64,000 nucleotides of DNA from Pleomorphomonas diazotrophica (GTDB lineage Bacteria > Pseudomonadota > Alphaproteobacteria > Rhizobiales > Pleomorphomonadaceae): contig NZ_PJNW01000005.1 in assembly GCF_002844595.1 (NCBI RefSeq), forward strand, positions 310,001 through 374,000, given 5' to 3'. The position numbers and the translations under genes were made by a program. Of this stretch, positions 45,373 to 54,739 are shown piece after piece; positions within the stretch are counted from its first letter, which is position 1; every line of letters starts with the position of its first letter. Under the pieces are notes generated by a model. That model ran no database searches, was not told the DNA's origin, and was given only the letters and a program-made list of their open reading frames with translations.

Positions 45373-47318
45373 AGGCTCTCCCAGCGTCCTGGCTCGTTGT
45401 CGCAGCCGTTGCAGCCGTCGTCGCGCTCGCCGCCGCCAATCACGTCATGCTCATAGATGCGGTATCGACCGAGGCGGCCGGCAACCGAGCCTTCGCCGCG
45501 ATTTTCGTCGCCCGCGCCGAACTGCCTCGCCTCGCAATGGCACTGGTAGCCGGAGCCGCTCTCGGCCTTTCCTCGGCGTTGTTGCAGCGCGTGCTGCGCA
45601 ACCCGCTCGCCGAGCCGGCGACGCTGGGTCTGTCGGCCGGCGCCCAGCTTGCCCTGGTTATCGCCACCGTCGCGCTGCCGGCCGCCATGGCCTACCCGGT
45701 GGCGGTTGCCTTTGCTGGCGCCGCCGCCACGGCCTTGCTGGTGCTTGCCGCCACCGCCCGGCGTCGTTTCGAGCCGCTGGCGGTCATCCTGACGGGCATG
45801 ATGGCGTCGCTCACCGCCACCGCCGGAGCCGCCGCCGTCATCCTGGCGAGCGGCGACTACATGACCGGACTGTTCATCTGGGGCGGCGGTGACCTCACGC
45901 AGGATGGATGGGGGCCGACGCTGCGGCTCGCCGCCATCCTCGCCGTGGCCAGCGCCGGCACGCTCCTGGCGTTGCGACCGCTCGCCCTGCTGGCGCTCGG
46001 CGACGCCGAGGCGAAGGCAGCCGGACTGGCGACGGGCTCCCTCCGGCTCGTGGTCATTGCGCTCGCCGTTTGGCTCGCCGCCGCCACGACCGCCGAGATC
46101 GGCATCGTCGGCTTCATCGGTCTCGCCGCGCCACTCATGGCGCGCCTGACCGGAATCCGGTCGTCGACTGCCAGGATGGCGGCGGCGCCGGTCTTCGGTG
46201 CGTTGCTCCTGTCGCTCGCCGACGGTGCGGTGCAGCTCGCCGGCCACCTCACCGGCCTCAGGATTCCGACCGGTGCGGCGACAGCTTTGATCGGCGGGCC
46301 GCTGATCCTCGCGCTGGTGCCGCGCATCGCCAACCTGACGCGCCCGGACGTCCTTCCGACTCCAACAATCCTGTCGCGCCGGTCGGCCGGCCCGGTGCTC
46401 GCCGCACTCGCCATTATCCTGATGGGCGCCATTGCAACGGCGCTGTTGGCTGGACGCGGTGCCGGGGGCTGGCACTTCGATCCAGCCAACATGGACTGGC
46501 GGCTCGCCCGCGTCAGCCTTCTCGGCGCCGCCGGCGCTTTGATCGGCATGGCCGGGACGGTGGTGCAGCGTTTGACCGGCAATCCGATGGCCAGCCCCGA
46601 GGTACTGGGCGTCGGTGTCGGCGCCGGTGCCGGATTGTCGGTCGTGCTGATCACCGCCCCTTTTGCAGGTCTTGCCGCCCAGGCCACCGGCATGATGGCC
46701 GGCTCGGTCGCGACGCTTTCCGTCCTTCTCGCCTTCGTCCGGCGGCACGGCTTCGGCGCCGAGCGGCTGCTGATCGCCGGCATCGCCCTTGGCGCCCTGC
46801 TATCTTCAATACTGACCTCGGTGATCACCACGGGAAGCCCGGCCGGCTTCCGGCTGCTCGGCTGGATCAGTGGCTCGTTGATCGAGCCATCCGCCAGCAT
46901 GGCGATGGGCATGGCGGTGATCCTCGCCGGTCTGACGCCACTGGTGCTCGTCTACGCCCGGCCGCTCGCCATCCTACCACTCGGGGAGACGACGGCACGC
47001 GCGCTCGGCCTCGCCACGACGGCAACCCGGTTCAGCCTTGTACTGATCGCCGGCGCCGCCACCGCCGCTTCGACGCTCGCCATCGGCCCGATGTCGTTCA
47101 TCGGGCTGATCGCGCCGCATCTCGCGCGATCGCTCGGCCTCGGGCGGCCGGCCGCCCACCTCATCGGCGCGATGCTGAGCGGAGCGGCCCTCACCATCTG
47201 GGCCGACTGGCTCGCCCGCATGGTCGCCTTCCCCTACCAGTTGCCGCTCGGCCTGTTCGCGGCACTGATCGGAGGCGGCTATCTGGCCGTCCGCTTTGCC
47301 CGCGGCTCGCACGCTTGA
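45369..47318 (+). CDS. Iron-siderophore ABC permease, fused double-length (FhuB type)
   Basis: Single polypeptide of 649 aa containing two FecCD-type permease halves, as in E. coli FhuB (660 aa). The first half spans residues about 1-320 (LPRLAMALVAGAALGLSSALLQRVLRNPLAEPATLGLSAGA, EIGIVGFIGLAAPLMARLTG). The second spans about 330-649 (LLGAAGALIGMAGTVVQRLTGNPMASPEVLGVGVGAG, GPMSFIGLIAPHLARSLG). The start is set by a 4-bp ATGA overlap with the binding-protein gene. The fused form suggests a hydroxamate siderophore. Confidence 0.92.
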   Translation: MKALPASWLVVAAVAAVVALAAANHVMLIDAVSTEAAGNRAFAAIFVARAELPRLAMALVAGAALGLSSALLQRVLRNPLAEPATLGLSAGAQLALVIATVALPAAMAYPVAVAFAGAAATALLVLAATARRRFEPLAVILTGMMASLTATAGAAAVILASGDYMTGLFIWGGGDLTQDGWGPTLRLAAILAVASAGTLLALRPLALLALGDAEAKAAGLATGSLRLVVIALAVWLAAATTAEIGIVGFIGLAAPLMARLTGIRSSTARMAAAPVFGALLLSLADGAVQLAGHLTGLRIPTGAATALIGGPLILALVPRIANLTRPDVLPTPTILSRRSAGPVLAALAIILMGAIATALLAGRGAGGWHFDPANMDWRLARVSLLGAAGALIGMAGTVVQRLTGNPMASPEVLGVGVGAGAGLSVVLITAPFAGLAAQATGMMAGSVATLSVLLAFVRRHGFGAERLLIAGIALGALLSSILTSVITTGSPAGFRLLGWISGSLIEPSASMAMGMAVILAGLTPLVLVYARPLAILPLGETTARALGLATTATRFSLVLIAGAATAASTLAIGPMSFIGLIAPHLARSLGLGRPAAHLIGAMLSGAALTIWADWLARMVAFPYQLPLGLFAALIGGGYLAVRFARGSHA

Positions 47319-47353
47319 CGGCTCCGTTGTCCCGTAGCAAGGACCTCGCCGCC

Positions 47354-47812
47354 TTACTGACAGACGTCGACCCAACGGGCACCGACAAGCTCAGCCAGGC
47401 GTTCGGTGCCGATGCGCACCGCCGCGTTGGTGGCGCCGGCAGCCGGCAGCACCTCGGGAAAGCGGCGGAGCGACTGATCGCAGTAGATCGGCAACGGTGA
47501 CTTCAGGCCGAAGGGACAGACACCGCCGATCGGATGACCGGTCAGCTCGACCACCTCATCGAGACCGAGCATGCGTGCCTTGCCGCCGAAGGCCTCTCGA
47601 GCCTTGCGGTTGTCGAGCCGGGAGGTGCCCCCGGCCACCAGCAGCAGGGCCTCATCGCCGACCCTGAGGCAGATGGTCTTGGCGATCTCTGCCGGATCGA
47701 CACCATGGGCGGCGGCGGCCTCGGCAACGGTGGCCGAAGAGGCTTCCGTCTCGATCACCTTGATGTCGGGCGCCTTCTCCGCAAAGAAGGCCTTGACGCT
47801 GTCGAGGCTCAT
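47354..47812 (-). CDS. YbaK/EbsC-family aminoacyl-tRNA deacylase
   Basis: Small editing protein, 152 aa, of the YbaK/ProX/INS superfamily that hydrolyses mischarged tRNA such as Cys-tRNA(Pro) or Ala-tRNA(Pro). The domain runs from AAHGVDPAEIAKTICLRVG through LLVAGGTSRLDNRKAREAFGGKARML to the GHPIGGVCPFGLKSPLPIYCDQSL loop, which carries the conserved G-x-CPFG signature. Converges with the siderophore operon. Partner gene at 47819 is 6 bp upstream. Confidence 0.88.
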   Translation of the reverse strand: MSLDSVKAFFAEKAPDIKVIETEASSATVAEAAAAHGVDPAEIAKTICLRVGDEALLLVAGGTSRLDNRKAREAFGGKARMLGLDEVVELTGHPIGGVCPFGLKSPLPIYCDQSLRRFPEVLPAAGATNAAVRIGTERLAELVGARWVDVCQ

Positions 47813-47818
47813 CCTATC

Positions 47819-48025
47819 TCACCACTCGCCGAGCTTGATGTCCGGCGTGTAGTCGACCCCCTCGACCTCCTTGACCACCGGCTGGCCGCAAATGACGCGC
47901 CCCTGCACGGCGTCGAAGGTCAGCGCCGGCGAACCGGCGAGCTGCCAACCCTTGTTGAGCGCAGCGGTGACGCGATGGCAAAAGGTCGCGTCGTCGGGAC
48001 CGGTCAGAAAACGGTAGAGCTTCAT
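47819..48025 (-). CDS. DUF1737 domain protein
   Basis: 68-aa protein beginning MKLYRFLTGPDDATFCHRV and containing LNKGWQLAGSPALTFD, which match the DUF1737 family. Function unknown. It starts upstream of ybaK and the two are separated by 6 bp, so they are probably co-transcribed. The longer frame to 48040 adds MRDYA; the MKLYRF start is the family N-terminus. Confidence 0.8.
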   Translation of the reverse strand: MKLYRFLTGPDDATFCHRVTAALNKGWQLAGSPALTFDAVQGRVICGQPVVKEVEGVDYTPDIKLGEW

Positions 48026-48186
48026 GGCGTAATCTCGCAAAAAAGATGGAGCGATCGAATAGTTTCGCCCGCCGCAGGCTTGTCAAGGTTGGGACAGCGA
48101 CCCTCGACTAGGCTTCCACCGCTAATCCCTTTTGCCACTTGGCCGGTCGATAGGCTTAAAGAGGCGTTAAAGTTTGGAAGGCAGGC

Positions 48187-50133
48187 TTGATCATCGGAGG
48201 TCCGATCCGTCACGGCGGCGACGTAGGAGTGAATGCGCTGGCTACCCCTGTTTCCTCAATGCGCAGCTTCTGGGGGCTGCTCAGGGCCTACTGGATCTCG
48301 GACAGGTGGCGAGAAGCCTGGGCGCTGACGAGCGCCGTCGTGCTCCTGTCGGCGGCGGCCAGCAAGAGCAGCGTCTGGCTGGCGCAGGCATCAGGCTCCT
48401 TCATTTCGACCATCGCCTCCTTTCACGATCTCGGCGTCTCGGCCATCGATGAGGTGCTGATGGCGGCGGCCACGCTGGTCGGCCTCGCCTTGCTGAAATT
48501 CGTGGTGTTCATCAGCTTCCGCCATTATTTTTCGACAACGTTGCATCGCAAGTGGCGCCAGTGGCTCGACAGCCAGTTCAATGCGGCGCTGCTTTCCGAC
48601 CGACGTCCCTATTACCATCTCCTGGTCATGGGGGCCTCGGACGAGGGCGCCAACGTGCCCGACAACATCGACCAGCGCATCCAGGAATCGATCAAGGCAA
48701 TGACGGGCAACGCGCTCGGCATGGCCATGGGGCTCATCTCGGTGGTGACCTCGGTCTACTTCGTCGGTGAGATGCTGCTGTCGACTTCGGTCGCCGTCGA
48801 AGGACTCGACTTCCTGGGCCCTTACGCCAGTGCAGTGTTGGTGTTCGGACTTGCCGTCACCTACGTGCCGTTGTCGACGGCGATCGCCTTGAGGATCGGA
48901 CGCGCCATCGAAGCGCTCAACATGGCGATGCTCAGGGCCGAAGGCAGCTACCGCGCTGAACTGGCGACCTTGGTCCGTCGCATCCTGCCGATCGCCGCCG
49001 CGCGCGGCGAAAAGGTGCAGGCCTCGATCCACCGCCGGCAGTATCAGTCGATCGATCGCACCTGGGGGCTCCAGAACAAGGTCTCGGCCATCTTTCTCGC
49101 CTTCAACGGCAGCTACAACTACATCACCCAGAGGGTCGTGGCCTATCTGCCGAACCTGCCCGCCTACATGCAGGGCGGCATTTCCTTCCGCACCTATATC
49201 ACCGGATCGGAGCTGGCCAGCGAGCTGATCAGCGACTGCTCCTGGGTGATCCAGGTGATGCCGGATATCGCCAACCTCCGCGCCAACGTCAACCGCGTGG
49301 TCGAGCTGGCTGACGCCATCGAGCGCGTGCAGGATGCGCAGGCCTTCTACCGCGAGACGGGCGTCTCGGAGTTCCGCTACGAGCAGCAGGCGCCGGAGCG
49401 GGGGCTCGCCGTCCAGGGTCTCGAACTGATGTTCGCCGGCAAGGACGCGCAGCCCTTCCTGCGACTGGCCCGCCTGTCGATCAAGCCGGGCCAGTGGATC
49501 TTCGTCCGCGGTCCTTCCGGTTCTGGGAAATCCTGCCTGATCAAGGCGCTCAACGGTCTCTGGCCCTATGGGCGCGGCCGGGTGATCATGCCCGAGGGCA
49601 TGAAGGCGCTCTATGCCTGCCAGGACACTCGCCTGCCGCAGGCCAGCTTGAAGCAGCTGATTGCCATGCCCGAGGACGAGCACGAGCATCGGGATCTGGA
49701 GGTCGCCGCCATCATGAGCGCCGTCGGCCTCGGCGAGTTCATCCCGTCAATGGGCAATCCCTATTATCGCGGCCGGCGCTGGGACGACGTTCTATCCGGC
49801 GGACAGAAGCAGAAGGTGGTGCTCGCCCGCATCCTGCTGCACACGCCCGACGTGCTGTTCCTCGACGAAGCGACGGCCGCCCTCGACCCCGAGGCGCGCA
49901 CCGAGTTCCACCGCCTGGTCCGGCAATACTGCCCCAAGGCGACGGTGCTCTCGGTCATGCACGAGCAGACGCCGCCCACCGACAGCCTCGGCCGCCCGTT
50001 CTACCATGCCATCCTCAACATCGAGAACGGGCGCGCCGGCCTCGAGCCTGTGGTGATGCCGGCACCGCCGCCCATTCGCGACGTGCGCGGCGGCCTACGG
50101 TCCATGCTCTCGGTGATGCGCCACCTCCCTTGA
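48187..50133 (+). CDS. BacA/SbmA-related ABC transporter with fused ATPase (BclA/YddA type)
   Basis: Inner-membrane transporter of up to 648 aa: an SbmA/BacA-like membrane domain (residues about 30-390, with RHYFSTTLHRKWRQWLDSQFNAALLSDRRPYYHL and DNIDQRIQESI near 145-165) fused to an ATPase. Walker A is GPSGSGKSC (Thr/Ser position followed by Cys), signature LSGGQKQKVVLARI, Walker B VLFLDEATAALDP. In rhizobia BclA/BacA proteins import antimicrobial peptides including plant NCR peptides. The start is uncertain: TTG 48187 follows GGAAGG; GTG 48229 and ATG 48259 are alternatives. It lies upstream of a glucan-use operon without obvious functional link. Confidence 0.85.
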   Translation: MIIGGPIRHGGDVGVNALATPVSSMRSFWGLLRAYWISDRWREAWALTSAVVLLSAAASKSSVWLAQASGSFISTIASFHDLGVSAIDEVLMAAATLVGLALLKFVVFISFRHYFSTTLHRKWRQWLDSQFNAALLSDRRPYYHLLVMGASDEGANVPDNIDQRIQESIKAMTGNALGMAMGLISVVTSVYFVGEMLLSTSVAVEGLDFLGPYASAVLVFGLAVTYVPLSTAIALRIGRAIEALNMAMLRAEGSYRAELATLVRRILPIAAARGEKVQASIHRRQYQSIDRTWGLQNKVSAIFLAFNGSYNYITQRVVAYLPNLPAYMQGGISFRTYITGSELASELISDCSWVIQVMPDIANLRANVNRVVELADAIERVQDAQAFYRETGVSEFRYEQQAPERGLAVQGLELMFAGKDAQPFLRLARLSIKPGQWIFVRGPSGSGKSCLIKALNGLWPYGRGRVIMPEGMKALYACQDTRLPQASLKQLIAMPEDEHEHRDLEVAAIMSAVGLGEFIPSMGNPYYRGRRWDDVLSGGQKQKVVLARILLHTPDVLFLDEATAALDPEARTEFHRLVRQYCPKATVLSVMHEQTPPTDSLGRPFYHAILNIENGRAGLEPVVMPAPPPIRDVRGGLRSMLSVMRHLP

Positions 50134-50167
50134 CCCCAGAGCGGGGACCAAACGCGGACATCCGGAC

Positions 50168-52453
50168 ATGAAAAAGGACATGGACTTCATCGACGACCTC
50201 ATCGGCCGGATGACCCTTTCGGAGAAGATCGGCCAGCTCAATCTCGTCACGCCCGGTGGCGAGACGCTGACCGGCGCGGTCGTCAACACCGACGTTGCCG
50301 AAAAGATCCGAACCGGCCGTATCGGTGGCATCTTCGGCATCAAATCGGCGGAGGCGGTGCGGGTGTTTCAGGATCTCGCACAGGAAACGCGGCTGAAAAT
50401 CCCGCTGATGTTCGCCGAGGACGTCATCCACGGCCAAAAGACCGTGTTCCCCCTGCCGCTGGCGCTGGCCGCCAGTTGGGATATGGACCTCGTACGCGCC
50501 ACCGCTCGCGTCGCCGCCCAGGAGGCGTCATCGATCGGCATCGACCAGGTCTACTCGCCGATGATCGACGTCTGTCGCGACCCCCGCTGGGGCCGGATTG
50601 CCGAAAGCCCCGGTGAGGATCCCTACCTCGCCAGCCGCTTTGCCGAGGCTATGGTCGAGGGCTACCAGGGCAGCGATCTCTCGCGCTCCGACGCGGTGAT
50701 GGCCTGCCTCAAGCATTTCTGCGGCTATGGCGGCGGCATGGGTGGCCGCGACTATGACGCGGTCGATATCTCTCCCGTCACGCTGCACGATGTGGTCCTG
50801 CCGCCCTTCATCGCCGGCATGCGGGCCGGCGCCGGTTCGGTCATGGCGTCCTTTAACACGCTGAACGGCGTGCCGATGCACGCCAACCGCGCCGTGATCA
50901 CCGAGCTGTTCCGCGAGAAGCTCGGCTACGGCGGGCTCGTCGTCGCCGACTACACCGGCATTCTCGAACTGATCGCCCATGGCATCGCCTCCGACCGTGC
51001 CGATGCCGCCCGCCTCGGCCTCACCGCCGGCGTCGACATGGACATGGTGTCGGAAACCTATCTCGAAACGATCGAGGACAGCGTCAGGGCTGGTCTCCTC
51101 AAGGAAACCGAGATCACGGCCGCTTGCCGACGCGTGCTGGAAGCCAAGCTGAAGCTCGGCCTGTTCGACGACCCCTACCATCGGCTCGACTGGGGCCGTG
51201 CCGCGCAACCCATCCTCACCGCCGCCAACCGGCAGCTCGCCCGCGAAGCAGTGGCCGCCGCCACGGTGGTTCTCAAGAACGACGGCGATCTTCTGCCGCT
51301 GCCGGCACCGGAGAGCGGCAAGATCGGCACCATCGCCCTGATCGGTCCCTTCGTCGAGGACCGCATCAACATGAACGGCACCTGGGCCGTGGCCGCGCTG
51401 CCGTCCACCGTCGTCCCCATCGCCGACGGGCTGCGCGAGGCGGTCGGCAACGCGGCGAGCGTGCTGACCGCCAAGGGTGCCAACATCGTCGACGAGCCCT
51501 GGCTCGCCACCCGCCTCAACGTTCACGACTGGAAGGAACTGTCGGTCGTCATCGACGTGCGATCGCCCGAGGCGATGATCGCCGAGGCGGTCGCCACCGT
51601 CTCGGCCGCCGACGTCGCGGTGGTCGTGGTGGGCGAAGCGCGGGAATACTCCGGCGAATCCTCGTCGCGCACCGATCTTTCCATTCCCGAGCCGCAGAAG
51701 AAGCTGCTGCGGGCGCTGAAGGCGACCGGCAAGCCGTTGGTCGTCGTCGTCATGACCGGCCGCCCGCTGGTGCTTGCCGAGGAAGCTCTGCTCGCCGATG
51801 CGCTTCTCGTGGCCTGGTTCGGCGGAACGGAGATCGGCCACGGTCTCGCCGACGTGCTGTTCGGCAAGACCGAGCCCTCCGGCCGGCTACCGGCGACGTT
51901 CCCCTATTGTCTCGGCCAGGTGCCGATCACCTATGCCCACCGGCCAACTGGCCGGCCGACGCCCGGCCGCTTCCAGAAGTTCACCTCCGGCTATGTCGAT
52001 CTGCCGGACAACGTGCCGCAAAACGATGGCCTCTACCCGTTCGGCTTCGGCCTCGGCTATGGCAAGGTGGCCTACGGGCCGCCGCGCGCCGACCGGACAA
52101 GCCTTGTCGGCGACGACCGGCTTGAGGTTGCGGTCACCGTCACCAATCTCGGCGACAGGCCGACGCTCGAAACGGTGCAGCTTTACGTCGGCGATCCCGT
52201 GGCCAGCGTCAGCCGGCCGGTCAAGGAACTCAAGGCCTTCCGCAAGGTGGCTCTCGCCGCCCACGCCGTGGAACAGATCACGTTCGTGGTCACCGCCGCC
52301 GATCTCGATTTCTCCGTGGCCGAGACGGTGACCGACACGCGCCGGCGATCGGAGAGTGGCGCTTTCGACATTCACATCGGCCCCAACTCTCGCGATACCC
52401 AGGCGGTGCGCGTCGTCTGGGACGAACCGCAGATCGAGGCAAGACGGTCATGA
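50168..52453 (+). CDS. GH3 beta-glucosidase
   Basis: Retaining exo-beta-glucosidase of family 3, 761 aa, releasing glucose from the non-reducing end of beta-glucan oligosaccharides. The N-terminal TIM barrel (IPLMFAEDVIHGQKTVFPLPLALAASWD) carries the nucleophile Asp261 in GLVVADYTGIL. The (alpha/beta)6 sandwich and a C-terminal fibronectin III-like domain (RPVKELKAFRKVALAA) follow. There is no signal peptide, so a cytoplasmic enzyme for imported oligosaccharide is likely. Its stop overlaps the GH144-like gene start by ATGA, implying a joint role, probably on beta-1,2-glucan. Confidence 0.93.
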   Translation: MKKDMDFIDDLIGRMTLSEKIGQLNLVTPGGETLTGAVVNTDVAEKIRTGRIGGIFGIKSAEAVRVFQDLAQETRLKIPLMFAEDVIHGQKTVFPLPLALAASWDMDLVRATARVAAQEASSIGIDQVYSPMIDVCRDPRWGRIAESPGEDPYLASRFAEAMVEGYQGSDLSRSDAVMACLKHFCGYGGGMGGRDYDAVDISPVTLHDVVLPPFIAGMRAGAGSVMASFNTLNGVPMHANRAVITELFREKLGYGGLVVADYTGILELIAHGIASDRADAARLGLTAGVDMDMVSETYLETIEDSVRAGLLKETEITAACRRVLEAKLKLGLFDDPYHRLDWGRAAQPILTAANRQLAREAVAAATVVLKNDGDLLPLPAPESGKIGTIALIGPFVEDRINMNGTWAVAALPSTVVPIADGLREAVGNAASVLTAKGANIVDEPWLATRLNVHDWKELSVVIDVRSPEAMIAEAVATVSAADVAVVVVGEAREYSGESSSRTDLSIPEPQKKLLRALKATGKPLVVVVMTGRPLVLAEEALLADALLVAWFGGTEIGHGLADVLFGKTEPSGRLPATFPYCLGQVPITYAHRPTGRPTPGRFQKFTSGYVDLPDNVPQNDGLYPFGFGLGYGKVAYGPPRADRTSLVGDDRLEVAVTVTNLGDRPTLETVQLYVGDPVASVSRPVKELKAFRKVALAAHAVEQITFVVTAADLDFSVAETVTDTRRRSESGAFDIHIGPNSRDTQAVRVVWDEPQIEARRS

Positions 52454-53718
52454 CTCATTCGCCGGCCACCATCGCAGCAATGAGCGACGACGCACTTCTC
52501 GATCTCGTGCAGCAGGCAACGCTGAGCTACTTCTGGGATTATGGCCATCCGCTGAGCGGCATGGCGCGCGAACGCGACAATGACGCCTTCGGCTATTCGC
52601 CGGACAACACGGTCACCACCGGCGGCACCGGCTTCGGCGTCATGGCGTTGATCGCCGGCGCCGAGCGCGGCTTCCTCGACCGGAACGAAGTCATCGAGCG
52701 AGTTGCAAAGATCGTCGGCTTCCTTGAGACGGCCGATCGCTTTCACGGCGTCTTCCCCCATTTCATGAACGGAGACACCGGAAAGGTCATCCCCTTCGGC
52801 GAAAAGGACGATGGCGGTGATCTTGTTGAAACGTCCTTCCTGATGGCCGGCCTGCTGACGGCGAGGCAATGGCTGATCCCGGCCCGTCCGGACGTGGCCG
52901 CCCGCATCGACCGCCTGTGGCGCGAGGTGGAATGGAGCCATCATCTGAGAGCCGACGGCGCCCTGCTCTGGCACTGGAGCCCCACCCATGGCTTTGCCAT
53001 GAACCACGCCATCACCGGCTGGAACGAGTGCCTGATCACCCATGTGCTGGCCGCCGCCTCGCCGACCCATCGCGTGCCGGCCTCGACCTACCACCAGTCA
53101 TGGGCCAAGGGGCGTGACTTCCTCAACGGCCATGACTATGGCGGCGTGACGCTGCCTCTGGGCCCCGACTACGGTGGGCCCCTGTTCTTCTCCCACTATT
53201 CGTTCATGGGCCTCGACCCCCGCGGTCTTTGCGACGCCTATGCCGATTACTTCGTCCAGAATACCGCCCATGCCCTCATCAACCGCGCCCATTGCCTTAC
53301 CAACCCCGGCGGCTTCCAGGGTTATGGTCCGGACTGCTGGGGGCTGACGGCCTCGGACACGTTCGACGGCTACAACGCTCATTCGCCGACCAACGACACC
53401 GGCGTGATCACGCCGACGGCGGCGCTCGCCTCGTTCCCTTACGTACCCAAGGAGGCAATGGAGGCACTGCGCGGCTTCCTGACCGCGATGGACGGGCGGC
53501 TGTTCGGGCAGCGGGGCTTTGCCGACGCCTTCTCGCCGGCGCGGGCGTGGGTCGCATCCAGCCACCTCGCCATCGACCAGGGACCGATCGTGGTGATGAT
53601 CGAGAACCACCGCTCGGCGCTTCTGTGGAGATTGTTCATGTCGGCGCCGGAAGTCCTGGCCGGCCTCACGCGCCTTGGCTTCTCCAGCCCGCACATCGAC
53701 AGGGTCGCCGTCGCATGA
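52450..53718 (+). CDS. Glucoamylase-like/GH144 family beta-1,2-glucanase
   Basis: (Alpha/alpha)6-barrel protein of the glucoamylase_2 (PF10091) group that includes GH144 endo-beta-1,2-glucanases, 422 aa. Typical family segments are QQATLSYFWDYGHPLSGMARER (about residues 20-42), VTTGGTGFGVMALI (about 55-68), HGVFPHFMNGDTGKVIPF, HGFAMNHAITGWNECLITHVLAAASPTH and DQGPIVVMIENHRSALLWRLFM. No signal peptide. Coupled to GH3 upstream and an alpha/beta hydrolase downstream by ATGA overlaps. Action on beta-1,2-glucan (made as cyclic glucan by Rhizobiales) is inferred from family; some PF10091 members differ in specificity. Confidence 0.85.
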   Translation: MTHSPATIAAMSDDALLDLVQQATLSYFWDYGHPLSGMARERDNDAFGYSPDNTVTTGGTGFGVMALIAGAERGFLDRNEVIERVAKIVGFLETADRFHGVFPHFMNGDTGKVIPFGEKDDGGDLVETSFLMAGLLTARQWLIPARPDVAARIDRLWREVEWSHHLRADGALLWHWSPTHGFAMNHAITGWNECLITHVLAAASPTHRVPASTYHQSWAKGRDFLNGHDYGGVTLPLGPDYGGPLFFSHYSFMGLDPRGLCDAYADYFVQNTAHALINRAHCLTNPGGFQGYGPDCWGLTASDTFDGYNAHSPTNDTGVITPTAALASFPYVPKEAMEALRGFLTAMDGRLFGQRGFADAFSPARAWVASSHLAIDQGPIVVMIENHRSALLWRLFMSAPEVLAGLTRLGFSSPHIDRVAVA

Positions 53719-54494
53719 CGCCCGATATCGTCGCACTCGGCGCATCGGAGAACCCCGATGCCGCCGATGCCCGCATGGCCATCGAGGTATGGCGGACCGA
53801 GGCGCCTTCTCCCCGCCTCGCCGTCACGGCCCATGGCCGCAACGGCGCGGCCCGGGCGCCGCACATGCAGAAGCTGATCGACGCCTATCGCGCCCGGAAC
53901 TATGTCGTCGTCTCACCCGATTGCTGCGCCTCGGCCTGGAACGACAGCGCCGGCAGTGAGGCCGATTTCCTCTTGGAAAATCACCTGCGCGACGTGCGGC
54001 GCACGATCGACTGGGCAATCGCCAATGCGGCCGCCCTGGGCTGGACCGGCGCCCATCTCGCCCTGTGCGGCCACTCCATGGGCGCCTACGCCGTAGCGCG
54101 CCTTGCCGCGACGGATTATGCCGGCCGGGTCGGGCACCTGCTGCTGGTCTCGCCGTTTACGTCCGGTGTCCGCCAGATTGAGGCGCGAGAGAAGTATCAT
54201 CCCGATGGCATCGCCAATCTCCGGCGCGACGTGCCGCGCGCCCTCGACGAGTGGCCGCGCCACGATATCTTCCCGATCATCGACCGGCTGACGCTGCCGG
54301 TGGCCGTCTTCGCCGGCGCCAAGGACATCGTGGCACCGCCCGAGAACGTCACGGAGCTCGTCGAGCGGTTGCCATCAAAGCCGATTTACCGGATGCTCTT
54401 GGAGGCTTCGCACTGCCTGGAAGGCGGCGACTATCGGGTTGAGCTCCTGACCGCAATTGACCGGCTCGACGGGATCCCCAGAGCCAGCGTCTGA
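53715..54494 (+). CDS. Alpha/beta hydrolase
   Basis: Serine hydrolase of the alpha/beta fold, 259 aa. The nucleophile elbow is LCGHSMGAYAV (Ser about residue 121); the acid lies in VFAGAKDIVAPPENV and the catalytic His in LLEASHCLEGGDY. It overlaps the GH144-like gene by ATGA and shares its operon, so it may de-esterify (for example de-acylate) substituted glucan oligosaccharides; this is inference. No signal peptide. Confidence 0.85.
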   Translation: MTPDIVALGASENPDAADARMAIEVWRTEAPSPRLAVTAHGRNGAARAPHMQKLIDAYRARNYVVVSPDCCASAWNDSAGSEADFLLENHLRDVRRTIDWAIANAAALGWTGAHLALCGHSMGAYAVARLAATDYAGRVGHLLLVSPFTSGVRQIEAREKYHPDGIANLRRDVPRALDEWPRHDIFPIIDRLTLPVAVFAGAKDIVAPPENVTELVERLPSKPIYRMLLEASHCLEGGDYRVELLTAIDRLDGIPRASV

Positions 54495-54671
54495 CCGGTC
54501 TAACGCCTTCTCCGGGTTGGCGAAGTCCCAGATCGAACGCCCTCGACAATTAGTCCAATAGTCGTATTTTCCCATACACTTTATCGTTTCGCATCGCCTG
54601 CGGAGCGTTTTGTCTTTGACGGCCCACGTCCGAGAAGGTACTTACGACTCAGGCTTTTCCGCATCCTGACG

Positions 54672-54687
54672 TTGACGTTAGCGTCAA
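54672..54687. promoter_or_regulatory. Palindromic site upstream of sdhC
   Basis: Perfect inverted repeat TTGACG-TTAG-CGTCAA, 52 bp before the sdhC start in a 245-bp intergenic region. Sequence is a plausible operator; the regulator is unknown. Confidence 0.5.
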
Positions 54688-54739
54688 GAGCCGCGCCAAG
54701 GGAGCGTCTGTCTCCCGCCTCATGAGGGAACATCATTCG

